A stretch of 64,000 nt of DNA. Origin: an uncultured Prevotellaceae bacterium (lineage in GTDB: Bacteria > Bacteroidota > Bacteroidia > Bacteroidales > Bacteroidaceae). Position 1 is the stretch's first letter. Every line of letters begins with the position of its first letter. The position numbers and the translations under genes were made by a program. Below, one piece after another: positions 33,582-43,272 of this stretch. The notes beneath the pieces were generated by a model. That model had not been told where the DNA came from and searched no databases. It saw nothing but the letters and a program-made list of their open reading frames with translations. The DNA lies in contig OMZE01000001.1 of assembly GCA_900315455.1 (NCBI GenBank), forward strand, positions 237,742 through 301,741, read 5' to 3'.

Positions 33582-34523
33582 CTATCTCAAAAGCATACAA
33601 AGCATGCGTCGCCCCTGACGGGTGCTGCTCAGTCTGCGAAACCATTTGTATTTTTGTGTATAGTCTTTGTCGGGCAAGGGGAACAATCCCTTTTGTTTCA
33701 GTTCCTCAATACATTGTTCCAGGTATTTCCCGTTGTGGGTGAGGGTGATGATGTTGTAGATATAGTCCATGGTGAGTTGGTCGATGCGGCGCTGGAGTGC
33801 GGCACGTTCGGCTACCGACAGCGTGTCGGCCATGTCGGTCAGGCGGAAGAGCACACCCCGGGTGTCGGAGAGGCGTTGATGCACCCATTCCCTGTTGCTT
33901 TCATGGGTGATGGAGCCTTTCCTTTCACGATAGAAATAGGCTTTTGCCTTTGTGGTGAACACTTTCTCTGCCCGGAGGAACAGTTGCGGCGTGAACTCCT
34001 CGTCTTCGTGCAGGATACCTGACGTGAACCTGAGGTGAAGGAGGGTCTTCTTGCGGAAGATGTATCCGCACGCCGAAGCGCGGAGGTTGTTCTTCCTCAT
34101 ATATTCTGCTCCTTCTATAGGCCCCTCGTATTCGAAGCCTGTGTCTAGCTCTTCTTTGTTGGACAGGAAGAAGGTGACGATGTCGGGGTCGTTGTCTCTC
34201 ACCAAGTCGAGGCAATGGTTGTAAACACTGCTGTTGAGTTTGTCGTCGCCATCGATGAATTGTATGAACTCTCCTCGGCAGGCTTCGATGCCGAAATTCC
34301 GTGATATGCTCAATCCGCTGTTTGGCTGGCGGATGTATATGATTTCGTCGATGAGGTCTTTCAGGGCATCGGTTGGCGATACGCTTGAGCCATCGTCGAT
34401 AACGATGATTTCGCGCTCCTCTTTCTGGAGCGACAGGGCCAGGATGCTCTCAATACAATCATGGAGGAACTGTGGCGGAAGGTTGTAATAGGTGACGATG
34501 AAGGTGATGAGTGGTTGTTTCAT
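33582..34523 (-). CDS. Glycosyltransferase family 2
   Basis: 313 aa from the ATG at 34523 (MKQPLITFIVTYYNLPPQF). This start was chosen because it overlaps the upstream stop as ATGA and because the frame upstream of it encodes a non-family Pro/Gln-rich stretch. GT-A motifs: EIIVIDDGSS, SGLSISRNFGIEACRG and the metal site FIDGDDKLN. The C-terminal half is helical. It probably acts in the same surface-polysaccharide pathway as its neighbours. Donor and acceptor are unknown. Confidence 0.88.
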   Translation of the reverse strand: MKQPLITFIVTYYNLPPQFLHDCIESILALSLQKEEREIIVIDDGSSVSPTDALKDLIDEIIYIRQPNSGLSISRNFGIEACRGEFIQFIDGDDKLNSSVYNHCLDLVRDNDPDIVTFFLSNKEELDTGFEYEGPIEGAEYMRKNNLRASACGYIFRKKTLLHLRFTSGILHEDEEFTPQLFLRAEKVFTTKAKAYFYRERKGSITHESNREWVHQRLSDTRGVLFRLTDMADTLSVAERAALQRRIDQLTMDYIYNIITLTHNGKYLEQCIEELKQKGLFPLPDKDYTQKYKWFRRLSSTRQGRRMLCMLLR

Positions 34524-35437
34524 GATGAGTGGACGAGTCGGTTGAGCCGGCACAGGTTTTTCATGCCGATAATCTTGAGGAGTCTGAGTTTTACACGGCT
34601 TTTCCATGGTAGTTGCAAAAGCCGCATTGATTTGGAAGAGATGTGAGGAACTGGGAGGATGGGCTCGGCGCGGGTGACGTTGTAAACATCCAGTTGAATA
34701 TTGAGCACATGGGCATAATATTCCGAGAGTTCTTCCGTCAGGCCGAGGTCCTGGAGTTGTCGGATATGGGTGTCGAGAAGTGAGGTGATGCCATTCCCCG
34801 GATGGTGGGTTATGCCGTCGGGATTGCTGGTATAGTAATATACCCCCTCTTCTGTTGTCGCTATCAGTTTTGCCTGTTTCAGCAGCAGGGGCAGCGTGTA
34901 GACATCCTCAAAGAGTTGTCCTTCGGGAAAACGTACATGCTCAAAGAGTCTTCTGACATAGATCTTGTTCCATGCGTAGGCATGTTGGTAGGCCTTGCAT
35001 TCGAGCCAGTAAGCGCGCATATTGTCGTAGGCCTTCACTCCGAATTTTATGAGCCGTTGCTCGTCCATGCCATAATGCCAGAAAACGGGGTATTCCAGGA
35101 TGTCGTAATCAGGGTGGGCTTCAAGGCGGGTCATCAAGATGGAGAGTGTGTTCTCGCCGATGAAATCGTCGCTGTCGATGAAGGTGATGTATGCTCCTTT
35201 TGCCACGCGCAGTCCAGCGTTGCGAGCCGCAGACAACCCTGCGTTTTGCTGGTGGATGACCTTCACGCGGTGGTCGGTTTCGGCATAGTCGTCGCAGATT
35301 TTTGAACTGCCATCAGTCGACCCGTCGTCAATCAATATCATCTCATAGTCGGAAAATGATTGTGCCAACACACTCTCCACACACCGTGAAAGTGTGGCTG
35401 CCACTTGATATACGGGAATCACTATGCTTAGTTTCAT
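34520..35437 (-). CDS. Glycosyltransferase family 2
   Basis: 305 aa from the ATG at 35437 (MKLSIVIPVYQVAATLSRCV). An upstream in-frame Met at 35500 would add 21 residues unlike the family. Motifs: MILIDDGSTDGSSKICDDYA, QNAGLSAARNAGL, and the metal site FIDSDDFIGE. It is the first gene of the leftward glycosyltransferase operon and couples to the next gene by an ATGA overlap. The role is inferred as sugar transfer in surface polysaccharide assembly. Confidence 0.9.
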   Translation of the reverse strand: MKLSIVIPVYQVAATLSRCVESVLAQSFSDYEMILIDDGSTDGSSKICDDYAETDHRVKVIHQQNAGLSAARNAGLRVAKGAYITFIDSDDFIGENTLSILMTRLEAHPDYDILEYPVFWHYGMDEQRLIKFGVKAYDNMRAYWLECKAYQHAYAWNKIYVRRLFEHVRFPEGQLFEDVYTLPLLLKQAKLIATTEEGVYYYTSNPDGITHHPGNGITSLLDTHIRQLQDLGLTEELSEYYAHVLNIQLDVYNVTRAEPILPVPHISSKSMRLLQLPWKSRVKLRLLKIIGMKNLCRLNRLVHSS

Positions 35438-35508
35438 AATGCGAAGATAGCATAATCGCCAAACATGGCAAAATAAAACGGATAAAAAATGGCTGACCAT
35501 AGGAAAAG

Positions 35509-35524
35509 ACGCAATAAATTGCGT
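35509..35524. promoter_or_regulatory. Palindrome in the divergent polysaccharide promoter region
   Basis: ACGCAAT-AA-ATTGCGT: two 7-bp perfect arms with a 2-bp centre, 26 bp before the flippase ATG and between divergent operons. It is operator-like. No TAnnTTTG box was found on either strand in the 112-bp gap. Confidence 0.5.
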
Positions 35525-35549
35525 GTTTTGACGTTTTATTAGTGAAACG

Positions 35550-37046
35550 ATGAAAAAGACGCCTCGAACCGACAGTTATTCGCACGTGCTCAAATATACC
35601 GGCCTTTTTGGTGGGGTTCAAGGTATGAACATACTTGTAGGTCTGATACGCAACAAATTGGTTGCCATGATACTCGGCCCCGCAGGTATGGGACTTATAT
35701 CTCTTTTCAACTCCACCATCAACCTTTTGTCGAATTCTACCAACCTTGGCATTTCGATGAGTGCGGTGAAGAATATCTCCGAGATTTACGACAGTGGCAA
35801 GGAGGAAGAGTTGTGCCGCATCATCCGGATGATTCGTTCATGGTGCTTGCTCACTGCCTTGTTGGGAATGTTGGTTTGTATTGTTCTCAGTCCGCTGCTT
35901 AGTGAGTGGACCTTCGGTTGGGGTAATCACACACTTCATTTCGTGCTGCTCTCGCCGGTGGTGGCCATCATGGCGATAACAGGTGGCGAGATGGCCATTC
36001 TCAAAGGAACGAGGCAACTGCGTCCTTTGGCATCGGTGTCTATTTATAATGTGCTGTTTGCCCTCTTTACTTCTGTTCCGCTCTATTATTTCTTTGGCGA
36101 GGCAGCCATTGTGCCATCCTTGGTGGTGATGGCTTTGATACAGATGGCACTGACAATCAACCATTCCTACAAGATGTTTCCGCTTCGTGTCTCCCACGAC
36201 AAGGAGGTGCTTGCCGAGGGCATGAGTATGGTAAAACTGGGGGTGGCTTTCGTCGTGGCGGGTATCCTGGGAAGCGGTGCTGAATTCCTCATCCGTTCCT
36301 ACCTGAGTTACACCTCATCACTCTCTACCGTAGGACTTTACTCTGCTGGATACATGATGTCGATTACTTATGCAGGAATGGTGTTCTCGGCAATGGAGAC
36401 CGACTTCTTCCCCCGTCTTTCTGCATGCAATGGGCTTACTACTTCTTCAAATACCATCGTCAACCGGCAGATAGAAGTGTCGTTCTTACTGATAGCACCT
36501 CTGCTCGTATTCTTCACCATTTCGCTTCCCATTCTCATGCCCCTGCTCTATAGTGGGAAGTTCACTCCTGTGATAGGGATGATGCAGGTCATGGTATTCG
36601 CGATGTATTTCAGGGCTTTGAAACTCCCTATGGCATATATGCCTTTGGCAAGGGGTGACTCCAAGTCTTATTTGTTGCTCGAAGCCATCTATGACATAGT
36701 GTTGGTGCTCGCTGTTGTTGTCGCTTTCAACAAATGGGGACTGTTGGGTTGTGGTATTGCCATCACGGTGACAGGAATCCTCGATTTCGCCATCATCTGG
36801 TGCTACATGACCTATAAATACAAGTTCCGCCTTTCATGGCGGGTCAAGTTGTATGCTTTGTTCCAATTGCCTTTTGGCATTGCGGCCTACCTACTTACCT
36901 TTGTAGATTCGCCTTGGCTGTATTGGGGAGGTGGGTTGTTGCTGGGTTGTGCCAGTCTGGCTGTATCAGTGCAGATTTTGCGGAAGAAGACCACATTGTG
37001 GGCTTCATTGAAGTATCGTTTCTTCAGGAGGTTCAGGCATGAGTAA
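35550..37046 (+). CDS. Wzx-type polysaccharide flippase (O-antigen translocase family)
   Basis: 498 aa integral membrane protein with about 12-14 hydrophobic helices. The start SHVLKYTGLFGGVQGMNILV, followed by VGLIRNKLVAMILGPAGMGL, is typical of the oligosaccharide flippase (MOP) superfamily, Wzx/WzxE branch. It should move undecaprenyl-linked repeat units across the inner membrane. Its stop overlaps the next glycosyltransferase start by 8 bp. With four glycosyltransferases nearby, this marks a surface-polysaccharide locus. No polymerase or ligase was found in the window, so the locus is either small or completed elsewhere. Confidence 0.88.
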   Translation: MKKTPRTDSYSHVLKYTGLFGGVQGMNILVGLIRNKLVAMILGPAGMGLISLFNSTINLLSNSTNLGISMSAVKNISEIYDSGKEEELCRIIRMIRSWCLLTALLGMLVCIVLSPLLSEWTFGWGNHTLHFVLLSPVVAIMAITGGEMAILKGTRQLRPLASVSIYNVLFALFTSVPLYYFFGEAAIVPSLVVMALIQMALTINHSYKMFPLRVSHDKEVLAEGMSMVKLGVAFVVAGILGSGAEFLIRSYLSYTSSLSTVGLYSAGYMMSITYAGMVFSAMETDFFPRLSACNGLTTSSNTIVNRQIEVSFLLIAPLLVFFTISLPILMPLLYSGKFTPVIGMMQVMVFAMYFRALKLPMAYMPLARGDSKSYLLLEAIYDIVLVLAVVVAFNKWGLLGCGIAITVTGILDFAIIWCYMTYKYKFRLSWRVKLYALFQLPFGIAAYLLTFVDSPWLYWGGGLLLGCASLAVSVQILRKKTTLWASLKYRFFRRFRHE

Positions 37047-38019
37047 GGTGAGCGTGCTTGTGGCGGCCTACAATGCCGAATCTTATATTCATGAATGTAT
37101 CGACTCACTGCTCGCCCAGACGATGTCGGACATAGAGGTCATCTGCATTGACGACGCGTCTACCGACAGCACCCCTGCCATTCTCGACCAATATGCCCGT
37201 GCCGACAGCAGGGTGATGGTGAGGCATCTCAAGGAGAACGTGGGACAAGCCAGGGCAAGGAATATTGCCTTGGCTATGTCGGGTGGCGCATATGTGTGCA
37301 TGCTCGACAGCGATGACTGGTTCTCACCTGATGCCCTGCAGGCTGCTGTCGACGTGCTTGACCATCATCCGGAAACCGACAGTGTGCTTTTCCAGGTCGA
37401 TGAAGTGTATGCCGACCATGTGCGCAGGTATCCTATGCCCAGTTTCGAGTCCATCTCTGGCACGCAGGCATTTGAGTATAGTCTGGACTGGCGTGTTCAT
37501 GGATTGTATATGATTAGGGGAGACCTTCATCGGCGTATGCCTTACGACGACTCCTCCCGTGCTTACAGCGATGACAACACCACCCGGATGCATTTTCTGA
37601 AGTCTCGGGAAGTCCGTCAGTGTGAAGGGGCTTATTATTACAGGCAGCACGACAGTTCGGTGACGCATCAGGTAGGTGTGGCACGTTTCGACTATCTTAA
37701 GGCCAATGAGAGCATGCTCCGCCAGATGAAGGACGCCGGCGTATCTGCCCATCTTCTTGACGAATACGAGAACATCAGGTGGCTCAACTTGATTGATACC
37801 TATTTGTTCTACTACAAGTACCATCGTCAACTTTCACCCAGCGACAGGGAATATGGGATGGGAGAGATGCATAGGATATGGAAAAGCATAGATACGGGGC
37901 GTTTGAAAAGGGGGCTAAAGATGAAGTTTGGCTATTGGCCTTTGCGCCCTTTTTGGTGGTTGTTCAGGGCTCAGGAACAATTCTATTTCACTTTGAGAGC
38001 GCTCGTGGGACGGAATTGA
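37039..38019 (+). CDS. Glycosyltransferase family 2
   Basis: 326 aa. GT-A motifs are clear: VSVLVAAYNAESYIHECIDS, VICIDDASTDSTP, NVGQARARNIALA and the metal-binding MLDSDDWFS. The C-terminal region carries YYYRQHDSSVTHQ and a basic end. It overlaps the flippase gene by 8 bp, indicating translational coupling. It is probably the last transferase of the polysaccharide cluster; the sugar specificity is unknown. Confidence 0.9.
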   Translation: MSKVSVLVAAYNAESYIHECIDSLLAQTMSDIEVICIDDASTDSTPAILDQYARADSRVMVRHLKENVGQARARNIALAMSGGAYVCMLDSDDWFSPDALQAAVDVLDHHPETDSVLFQVDEVYADHVRRYPMPSFESISGTQAFEYSLDWRVHGLYMIRGDLHRRMPYDDSSRAYSDDNTTRMHFLKSREVRQCEGAYYYRQHDSSVTHQVGVARFDYLKANESMLRQMKDAGVSAHLLDEYENIRWLNLIDTYLFYYKYHRQLSPSDREYGMGEMHRIWKSIDTGRLKRGLKMKFGYWPLRPFWWLFRAQEQFYFTLRALVGRN

Positions 38020-38049
38020 ACCGTTTTTTTCATTCCACTGTAAAATAAA

Positions 38050-38175
38050 TTGTGCAAATCTTCGTCGTGTCGCAGTTTTTTTCCTATCTTTGCCACTGCG
38101 TGGCGAAGATTCTTTGTCTCGGCATAAAAAAGAACAAGATTCTTTTGTTCTGCGCTCGACTTTTCGTATCTTTGC
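38050..38175 (+). repeat. Dispersed copy of the 82-bp palindromic promoter repeat (two units)
   Basis: TATCTTTG occurs at 38085-38092 and 38167-38174, exactly 82 bp apart as in the 28553-28849 array. The second unit (from GCGAAGAT at 38103) matches the array units base for base over most of its length: GTCTCGGCATAAAAAAGAAC, then CTTTTGTTCTGCGCTCGACT. The joining hairpin is TTTGCCAC tgc GTGGCGAA. The upstream unit is degraded. Orientation is toward the antiporter gene. Confidence 0.88.
38144..38174 (+). promoter_or_regulatory. Repeat-borne promoter of the nhaD-pfkA operon
   Basis: TTTG at 38144-38147, 19-bp spacer, TATCTTTG at 38167-38174, with a leader of about 35-40 nt to the ATG at 38216. 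A second -7 box lies 82 bp upstream. Confidence 0.78.
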
Positions 38176-38215
38176 AATGTCTATCGACATCTTTGTATTC
38201 TGAAAAACCCAACTC

Positions 38216-39607
38216 ATGACGCTAATCATTGTTGCCATATTGCTTATCGGCTTCGTTCTCATCGCAACGGAGAAGGTTACGAATGTCAATAAGGCGGCAG
38301 TGGCCATTTTCATCGGTACGATGGGATGGGTTCTCTATATCTGCTACGGCACCGATTTCGTCATGAGCGAGCATGAAGGCGATTATGTGGATTTCCTTAA
38401 CGGTGCAGTGGCTACCAGTACGGCAGTAAAACACTATATCGCGCAAAACATTTTCCTCAAGTATGTGGGCAGGGCAGCCGAAGTGGTGCTTTTCCTTTTG
38501 GCAACCATGACAATTGTGGAGATTTTGCATAATAACGGTTGTTTCGATTTCCTTACACCTTGGGTGCGCACTCGCCACAGCAGGAAGTTGCTTTGGTGCC
38601 TCTCGGGAATCACGTTCGTGCTGTCGGCAAACCTCGACAATCTTACCACTACGGCATTGATGCTGGTGGTGATGCACAACTTGGTGGCAAACAGGCGGCA
38701 ACGCATGATATATGGCAGCGCTGTGGTGCTGGCTGCCAACATGGGAGGAGCGCTCACCGTTATTGGCGACCCGGCAGGCTTGCTGTTGTGGAACATGAAT
38801 GCCGTGACCGCGACCAACTTTTCGATGTGGCTCCTTATTCCCTGTCTTCTGGCATGGGGACTCCCCACCTTTCTTCTTGGGCGTATGCTCCCCGAGAGGG
38901 TAGAGATTGTATGGCAGTCGATGCCTTACCGTGGTGATGATACCAACCTCAACGGATGGCAGCGCCTGCTGATGCTTTTCGTCGGCATAGGTGGCCTGTG
39001 GTTCATCCCCACTTTTCACAACATCACCAAACTCAGTCCGTTTCTTGGTGCCCTGTGCGTGTTGGCGGTGTTATGGATAGTCAATGAGATTTTCAACCAC
39101 AAGTTGATGAACGTGGAGAAAATGATTCAGCGGCGTATGCCCCGTGTGCTCCAATATGGTGTGTTGCAGATGATGCTATACGTGATGGGACTTATGCTGG
39201 CTGTAGGAGTAGTGGAGGAAACAGGAGCGGTGAGATGGCTTGCCTATCAGTGTGATGCCGTTATCCACAATATCTGGATAATGGGTGCCATTGCCGGTAT
39301 TGTGAGCAGCGTTCTCGACAACTTCGCTACAGCACTCAGTTTTATCTCCATCTACCCCTTGGCAGAAACTACGGGCGATGTATACAGCGACGCCTTTGCC
39401 ATGAATGGCTTTTATTGGAAAGTAGTGGCTTATTGTACGGCGGCGGGTGGAAACATTCTGGCTTTCGGCTCAATGAGTGGACTAGCCTTGATGAAAATGG
39501 AGCGCATCCATATCGGATGGTTCTTCAAGAATGTGGGGTTGAAGGCACTCATAGGTGGATTGCTGGGACTGGCGGTGATGTTCAGCATGTCGTTCTTCAT
39601 TGAATAA
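38216..39607 (+). CDS. nhaD: NhaD-type Na+/H+ antiporter
   Basis: 463 aa polytopic membrane protein with about 12 helices. Ion-transporter-superfamily signatures: SANLDNLTTTALMLVVM, GGALTVIGDPAGLLLWNM and SVLDNFATALSFISI. The paired DN motifs in the two halves are typical of NhaD. It should export Na+ in exchange for protons across the inner membrane. The start ATG is 42 bp after a repeat-borne promoter. The gap to pfkA is only 18 bp, so the two are probably one operon. Other ArsB/NhaD transporters are less likely alternatives. Confidence 0.87.
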   Translation: MTLIIVAILLIGFVLIATEKVTNVNKAAVAIFIGTMGWVLYICYGTDFVMSEHEGDYVDFLNGAVATSTAVKHYIAQNIFLKYVGRAAEVVLFLLATMTIVEILHNNGCFDFLTPWVRTRHSRKLLWCLSGITFVLSANLDNLTTTALMLVVMHNLVANRRQRMIYGSAVVLAANMGGALTVIGDPAGLLLWNMNAVTATNFSMWLLIPCLLAWGLPTFLLGRMLPERVEIVWQSMPYRGDDTNLNGWQRLLMLFVGIGGLWFIPTFHNITKLSPFLGALCVLAVLWIVNEIFNHKLMNVEKMIQRRMPRVLQYGVLQMMLYVMGLMLAVGVVEETGAVRWLAYQCDAVIHNIWIMGAIAGIVSSVLDNFATALSFISIYPLAETTGDVYSDAFAMNGFYWKVVAYCTAAGGNILAFGSMSGLALMKMERIHIGWFFKNVGLKALIGGLLGLAVMFSMSFFIE

Positions 39608-39625
39608 CCTTAAAAACTATATGAT

Positions 39626-40603
39626 ATGGCAAGGATTAAAACGATAGGAGTCTTGACTTCGGGTGGCGATGCTCCTGGAATGAATGCGGCCATCAGAGCC
39701 GTCACTCGTGCCGGAATATGCAATGGCTTCAAAATCATGGGCGTCTTCCGCGGGTATGATGGCTTGATCAACGACGAAATTAAGCCCTTTACCACTGAGA
39801 ACGTAAGTGGTATCATCATGTCGGGTGGAACTATTCTCAAGACTGCAAGGAGCAAGGAGTTCCAGACACCGGAAGGCAGACAGAAAGCCTATGACAATAT
39901 GCAGAAGCATGGCATCGACGCTTTGGTGGTGATAGGGGGAAATGGTTCCCTCACAGGTGCCATGGAGTTTGCGAGGGAATACGATGTGTGCTGTATAGGA
40001 TTGCCGGGCACTATCGACAACGACCTCTATGGCACAGATTCCACCATCGGTTATGACACTACCATGAATACCATCATGGACTGTGTGGACCGTATCCGCG
40101 ACACAGCCCAGAGTCATGAGCGCATCTTCTTTGTGGAGGTGATGGGCAGGGATGCCGGGTTCCTGGCACAGAACAGTGCCATCGCCAGTGGTGCCGAGGC
40201 AGCCATCATTCCAGAGGATTCCACCGGTGTCGACCAATTGGCACGTTTCATGGAAAGAGGCATTCGCAAGTCGAAGAAGAGTTGCATCGTCATCGTCTCT
40301 GAGAGTCCGAAATGCGGCGCACTCTATTATGCCGACCGCGTAAGGAAAGAGTTCCCCAATTTCGACGTGAGGGTTTCCATCCTCGGCCATCTGCAACGTG
40401 GTGGACGTCCTACCGCGCACGACCGCATCCTTGCCAGCCGCACGGGAGTAGGAGCCATTGAGGCAATCATCCAGGGGCAGCGCAATATCATGGTGGGCGT
40501 TCGCAACAACGAAGTGGTGTATGTTCCACTGAGTGAGGCCATTCGCAGCGACAAACCTTTTGACAAGAAACTGATCAAGGTGCTCGACGAACTGAGCATT
40601 TGA
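39626..40603 (+). CDS. pfkA: 6-phosphofructokinase
   Basis: 325 aa, the usual length for a bacterial PFK. Motifs: [15 protein letters not shown] (ATP loop), [12 protein letters not shown] (the position after GGN is Gly, as in ATP-dependent rather than pyrophosphate-dependent enzymes), [18 protein letters not shown] with the catalytic Asp, MGRDAGFLA and [14 protein letters not shown]. It phosphorylates fructose 6-phosphate in glycolysis. The GGDGS motif of enteric PFK is GGNGS here, a conservative change near the metal site. It follows nhaD closely and precedes the ATP synthase operon. Confidence 0.95.
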   Translation: MARIKTIGVLTSGGDAPGMNAAIRAVTRAGICNGFKIMGVFRGYDGLINDEIKPFTTENVSGIIMSGGTILKTARSKEFQTPEGRQKAYDNMQKHGIDALVVIGGNGSLTGAMEFAREYDVCCIGLPGTIDNDLYGTDSTIGYDTTMNTIMDCVDRIRDTAQSHERIFFVEVMGRDAGFLAQNSAIASGAEAAIIPEDSTGVDQLARFMERGIRKSKKSCIVIVSESPKCGALYYADRVRKEFPNFDVRVSILGHLQRGGRPTAHDRILASRTGVGAIEAIIQGQRNIMVGVRNNEVVYVPLSEAIRSDKPFDKKLIKVLDELSI

Positions 40604-40655
40604 CATTCTCTTGTCCTGCCAAAATGTTCTTGTAACAGATTTTATACCGATATTA

Positions 40656-40687
40656 TTTGCCATTTTGTGATTTTTGTCGTATTTTTG
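40656..40687 (+). promoter_or_regulatory. Promoter of the ATP synthase operon
   Basis: TTTG at 40656-40659, 20-bp spacer, TATTTTTG at 40680-40687, about 100 bp before the atpD ATG. No hairpin repeat is attached here. Confidence 0.75.
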
Positions 40688-40778
40688 CGAGGAATTCATT
40701 ATCTCTTTCGGTGATGAAAGACCTTGCTTAATACTAATCATATGGCATTTTAAAGAGAAAATCTTAAACTAATAATAA

Positions 40779-42317
<1,539 letters not shown>

Positions 42318-42336
42318 TCAGACAAAGAAAAAGACT

Positions 42337-42579
42337 ATGCTGAAGTTAAGAATAGTATCTCCTGAGAAAGTTGTCTATGATGGGGACGCGGTGAGCGTGA
42401 AGGTTCCCGGTATCTTGGGTAATTTCGAGATCCTGCAGAACCATGCTCCCATCATCTCGGCACTGCAGGTGGGCAAGGTGATGTTCACCAACGACGAGGG
42501 AGTGCACGAACTCGACGTGCATGGAGGATTCGTGGAAGTGCAGAAGAACAAGGTGAGCCTATGCGTAGAGGTGCTCTGA
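42337..42579 (+). CDS. atpC: ATP synthase F1 subunit epsilon, short form
   Basis: 80 aa from ATG 42337 (MLKLRIVSPEKVVYDGDA). Only the N-terminal beta-sandwich domain is present (ILGNFEILQNHAPIISAL, HELDVHGGFVEVQKNKV). The C-terminal two-helix domain, which in full-length epsilon (about 130-140 aa) inhibits ATP hydrolysis, is absent. The earlier in-frame Met at 42277 lies inside atpD and was rejected. The 3' end overlaps the next gene by 19 bp. Confidence 0.93.
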   Translation: MLKLRIVSPEKVVYDGDAVSVKVPGILGNFEILQNHAPIISALQVGKVMFTNDEGVHELDVHGGFVEVQKNKVSLCVEVL

Positions 42580-42995
42580 AAGAAGAGACCCCTTCGGCCA
42601 GAGTCGCCCACCGGTATTGGACCTACTCTCTGTGGTTGGTGGCAGGAGTCACGCTGCTGGCTCTCCTCGCCTATAATGTGGTTCTCTTCCAACTCGACGT
42701 GATGCATGTCTTCATTTCGGTGCTGTTTGCATTGTTGTCGAGTGTGGCGCTCCTGATGGTCTTGAAGTCGGTTCTCGGTTCCAAGAGCCCAGGATTGATG
42801 AAGGCCTTCTTCATCTTCTCCAACGTCAGGCTGTTGGCTGCCATTCTCCTCATAGTGGGGTATGCGTGGGTAAGCCATCTCAGTGGGAAGGAGTTGCTGC
42901 CGTTCGTCATCGTGCTATCCGTATATTTCATCCTTCAAGACGTGCTCGACACGCTTTTTGTGGTGAAACTGCACAAATCGATGGAGCAATGCTGA
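42561..42995 (+). CDS. Small membrane protein of the ATP synthase operon (first of two)
   Basis: 144 aa with four predicted membrane helices (SLWLVAGVTLLALLAYNVVL, VFISVLFALLSSVALLMVL, LMKAFFIFSNVRLLAAILLI, LPFVIVLSVYFILQDVL). No recognised domain beyond similarity of position to AtpI-like assembly factors. It overlaps atpC by 19 bp and the next gene through TGATG, so it is translationally coupled inside the operon. A role in assembly or ion-channel chaperoning of F0 is a reasonable inference but is not shown by sequence. Confidence 0.75.
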   Translation: MRRGALKEETPSARVAHRYWTYSLWLVAGVTLLALLAYNVVLFQLDVMHVFISVLFALLSSVALLMVLKSVLGSKSPGLMKAFFIFSNVRLLAAILLIVGYAWVSHLSGKELLPFVIVLSVYFILQDVLDTLFVVKLHKSMEQC

Positions 42996-43267
42996 TGGGC
43001 TTCCTGACGGTTTTCTTCACGACATTTGCTTTCGCGTTGCTCACGCTGGCCTACCTTTGGGGATACCGCTTCGTGATGAGGAATGCCCCCGACCAGATGG
43101 TAAAATTCCATTTCATTATGGTGGCCATCCGTTTCCTGTTGGCTGTAACGGCTGTCGGCATCTACACCATGTTTGCCGATAATAGGGAAGAAACCATGCA
43201 ATTTGCCGCATTGATCCTCGTGCTATATCTTGCAATGATAGTCATTACGCTTATATTTAAACATTGA
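42995..43267 (+). CDS. Small membrane protein of the ATP synthase operon (second of two)
   Basis: 90 aa from the ATG in TGATG (MGFLTVFFTTFAFALLTLAY); an ATG six bases earlier is also possible. Three predicted helices, the second reading FHFIMVAIRFLLAVTAVGIY and the last FAALILVLYLAMIVITLIF. No known family recognised. It lies between the first small membrane protein and atpB, the place where AtpI-type proteins occur in other phyla, and probably helps c-ring or subunit a assembly (inference). Confidence 0.75.
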   Translation: MGFLTVFFTTFAFALLTLAYLWGYRFVMRNAPDQMVKFHFIMVAIRFLLAVTAVGIYTMFADNREETMQFAALILVLYLAMIVITLIFKH

Positions 43268-43272
43268 ATCGA

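Noticed and set aside
43264-43272. TTG start for atpB
   Set aside because: An ATG nine bases later gives the same signal-peptide-like start and is the more usual codon.
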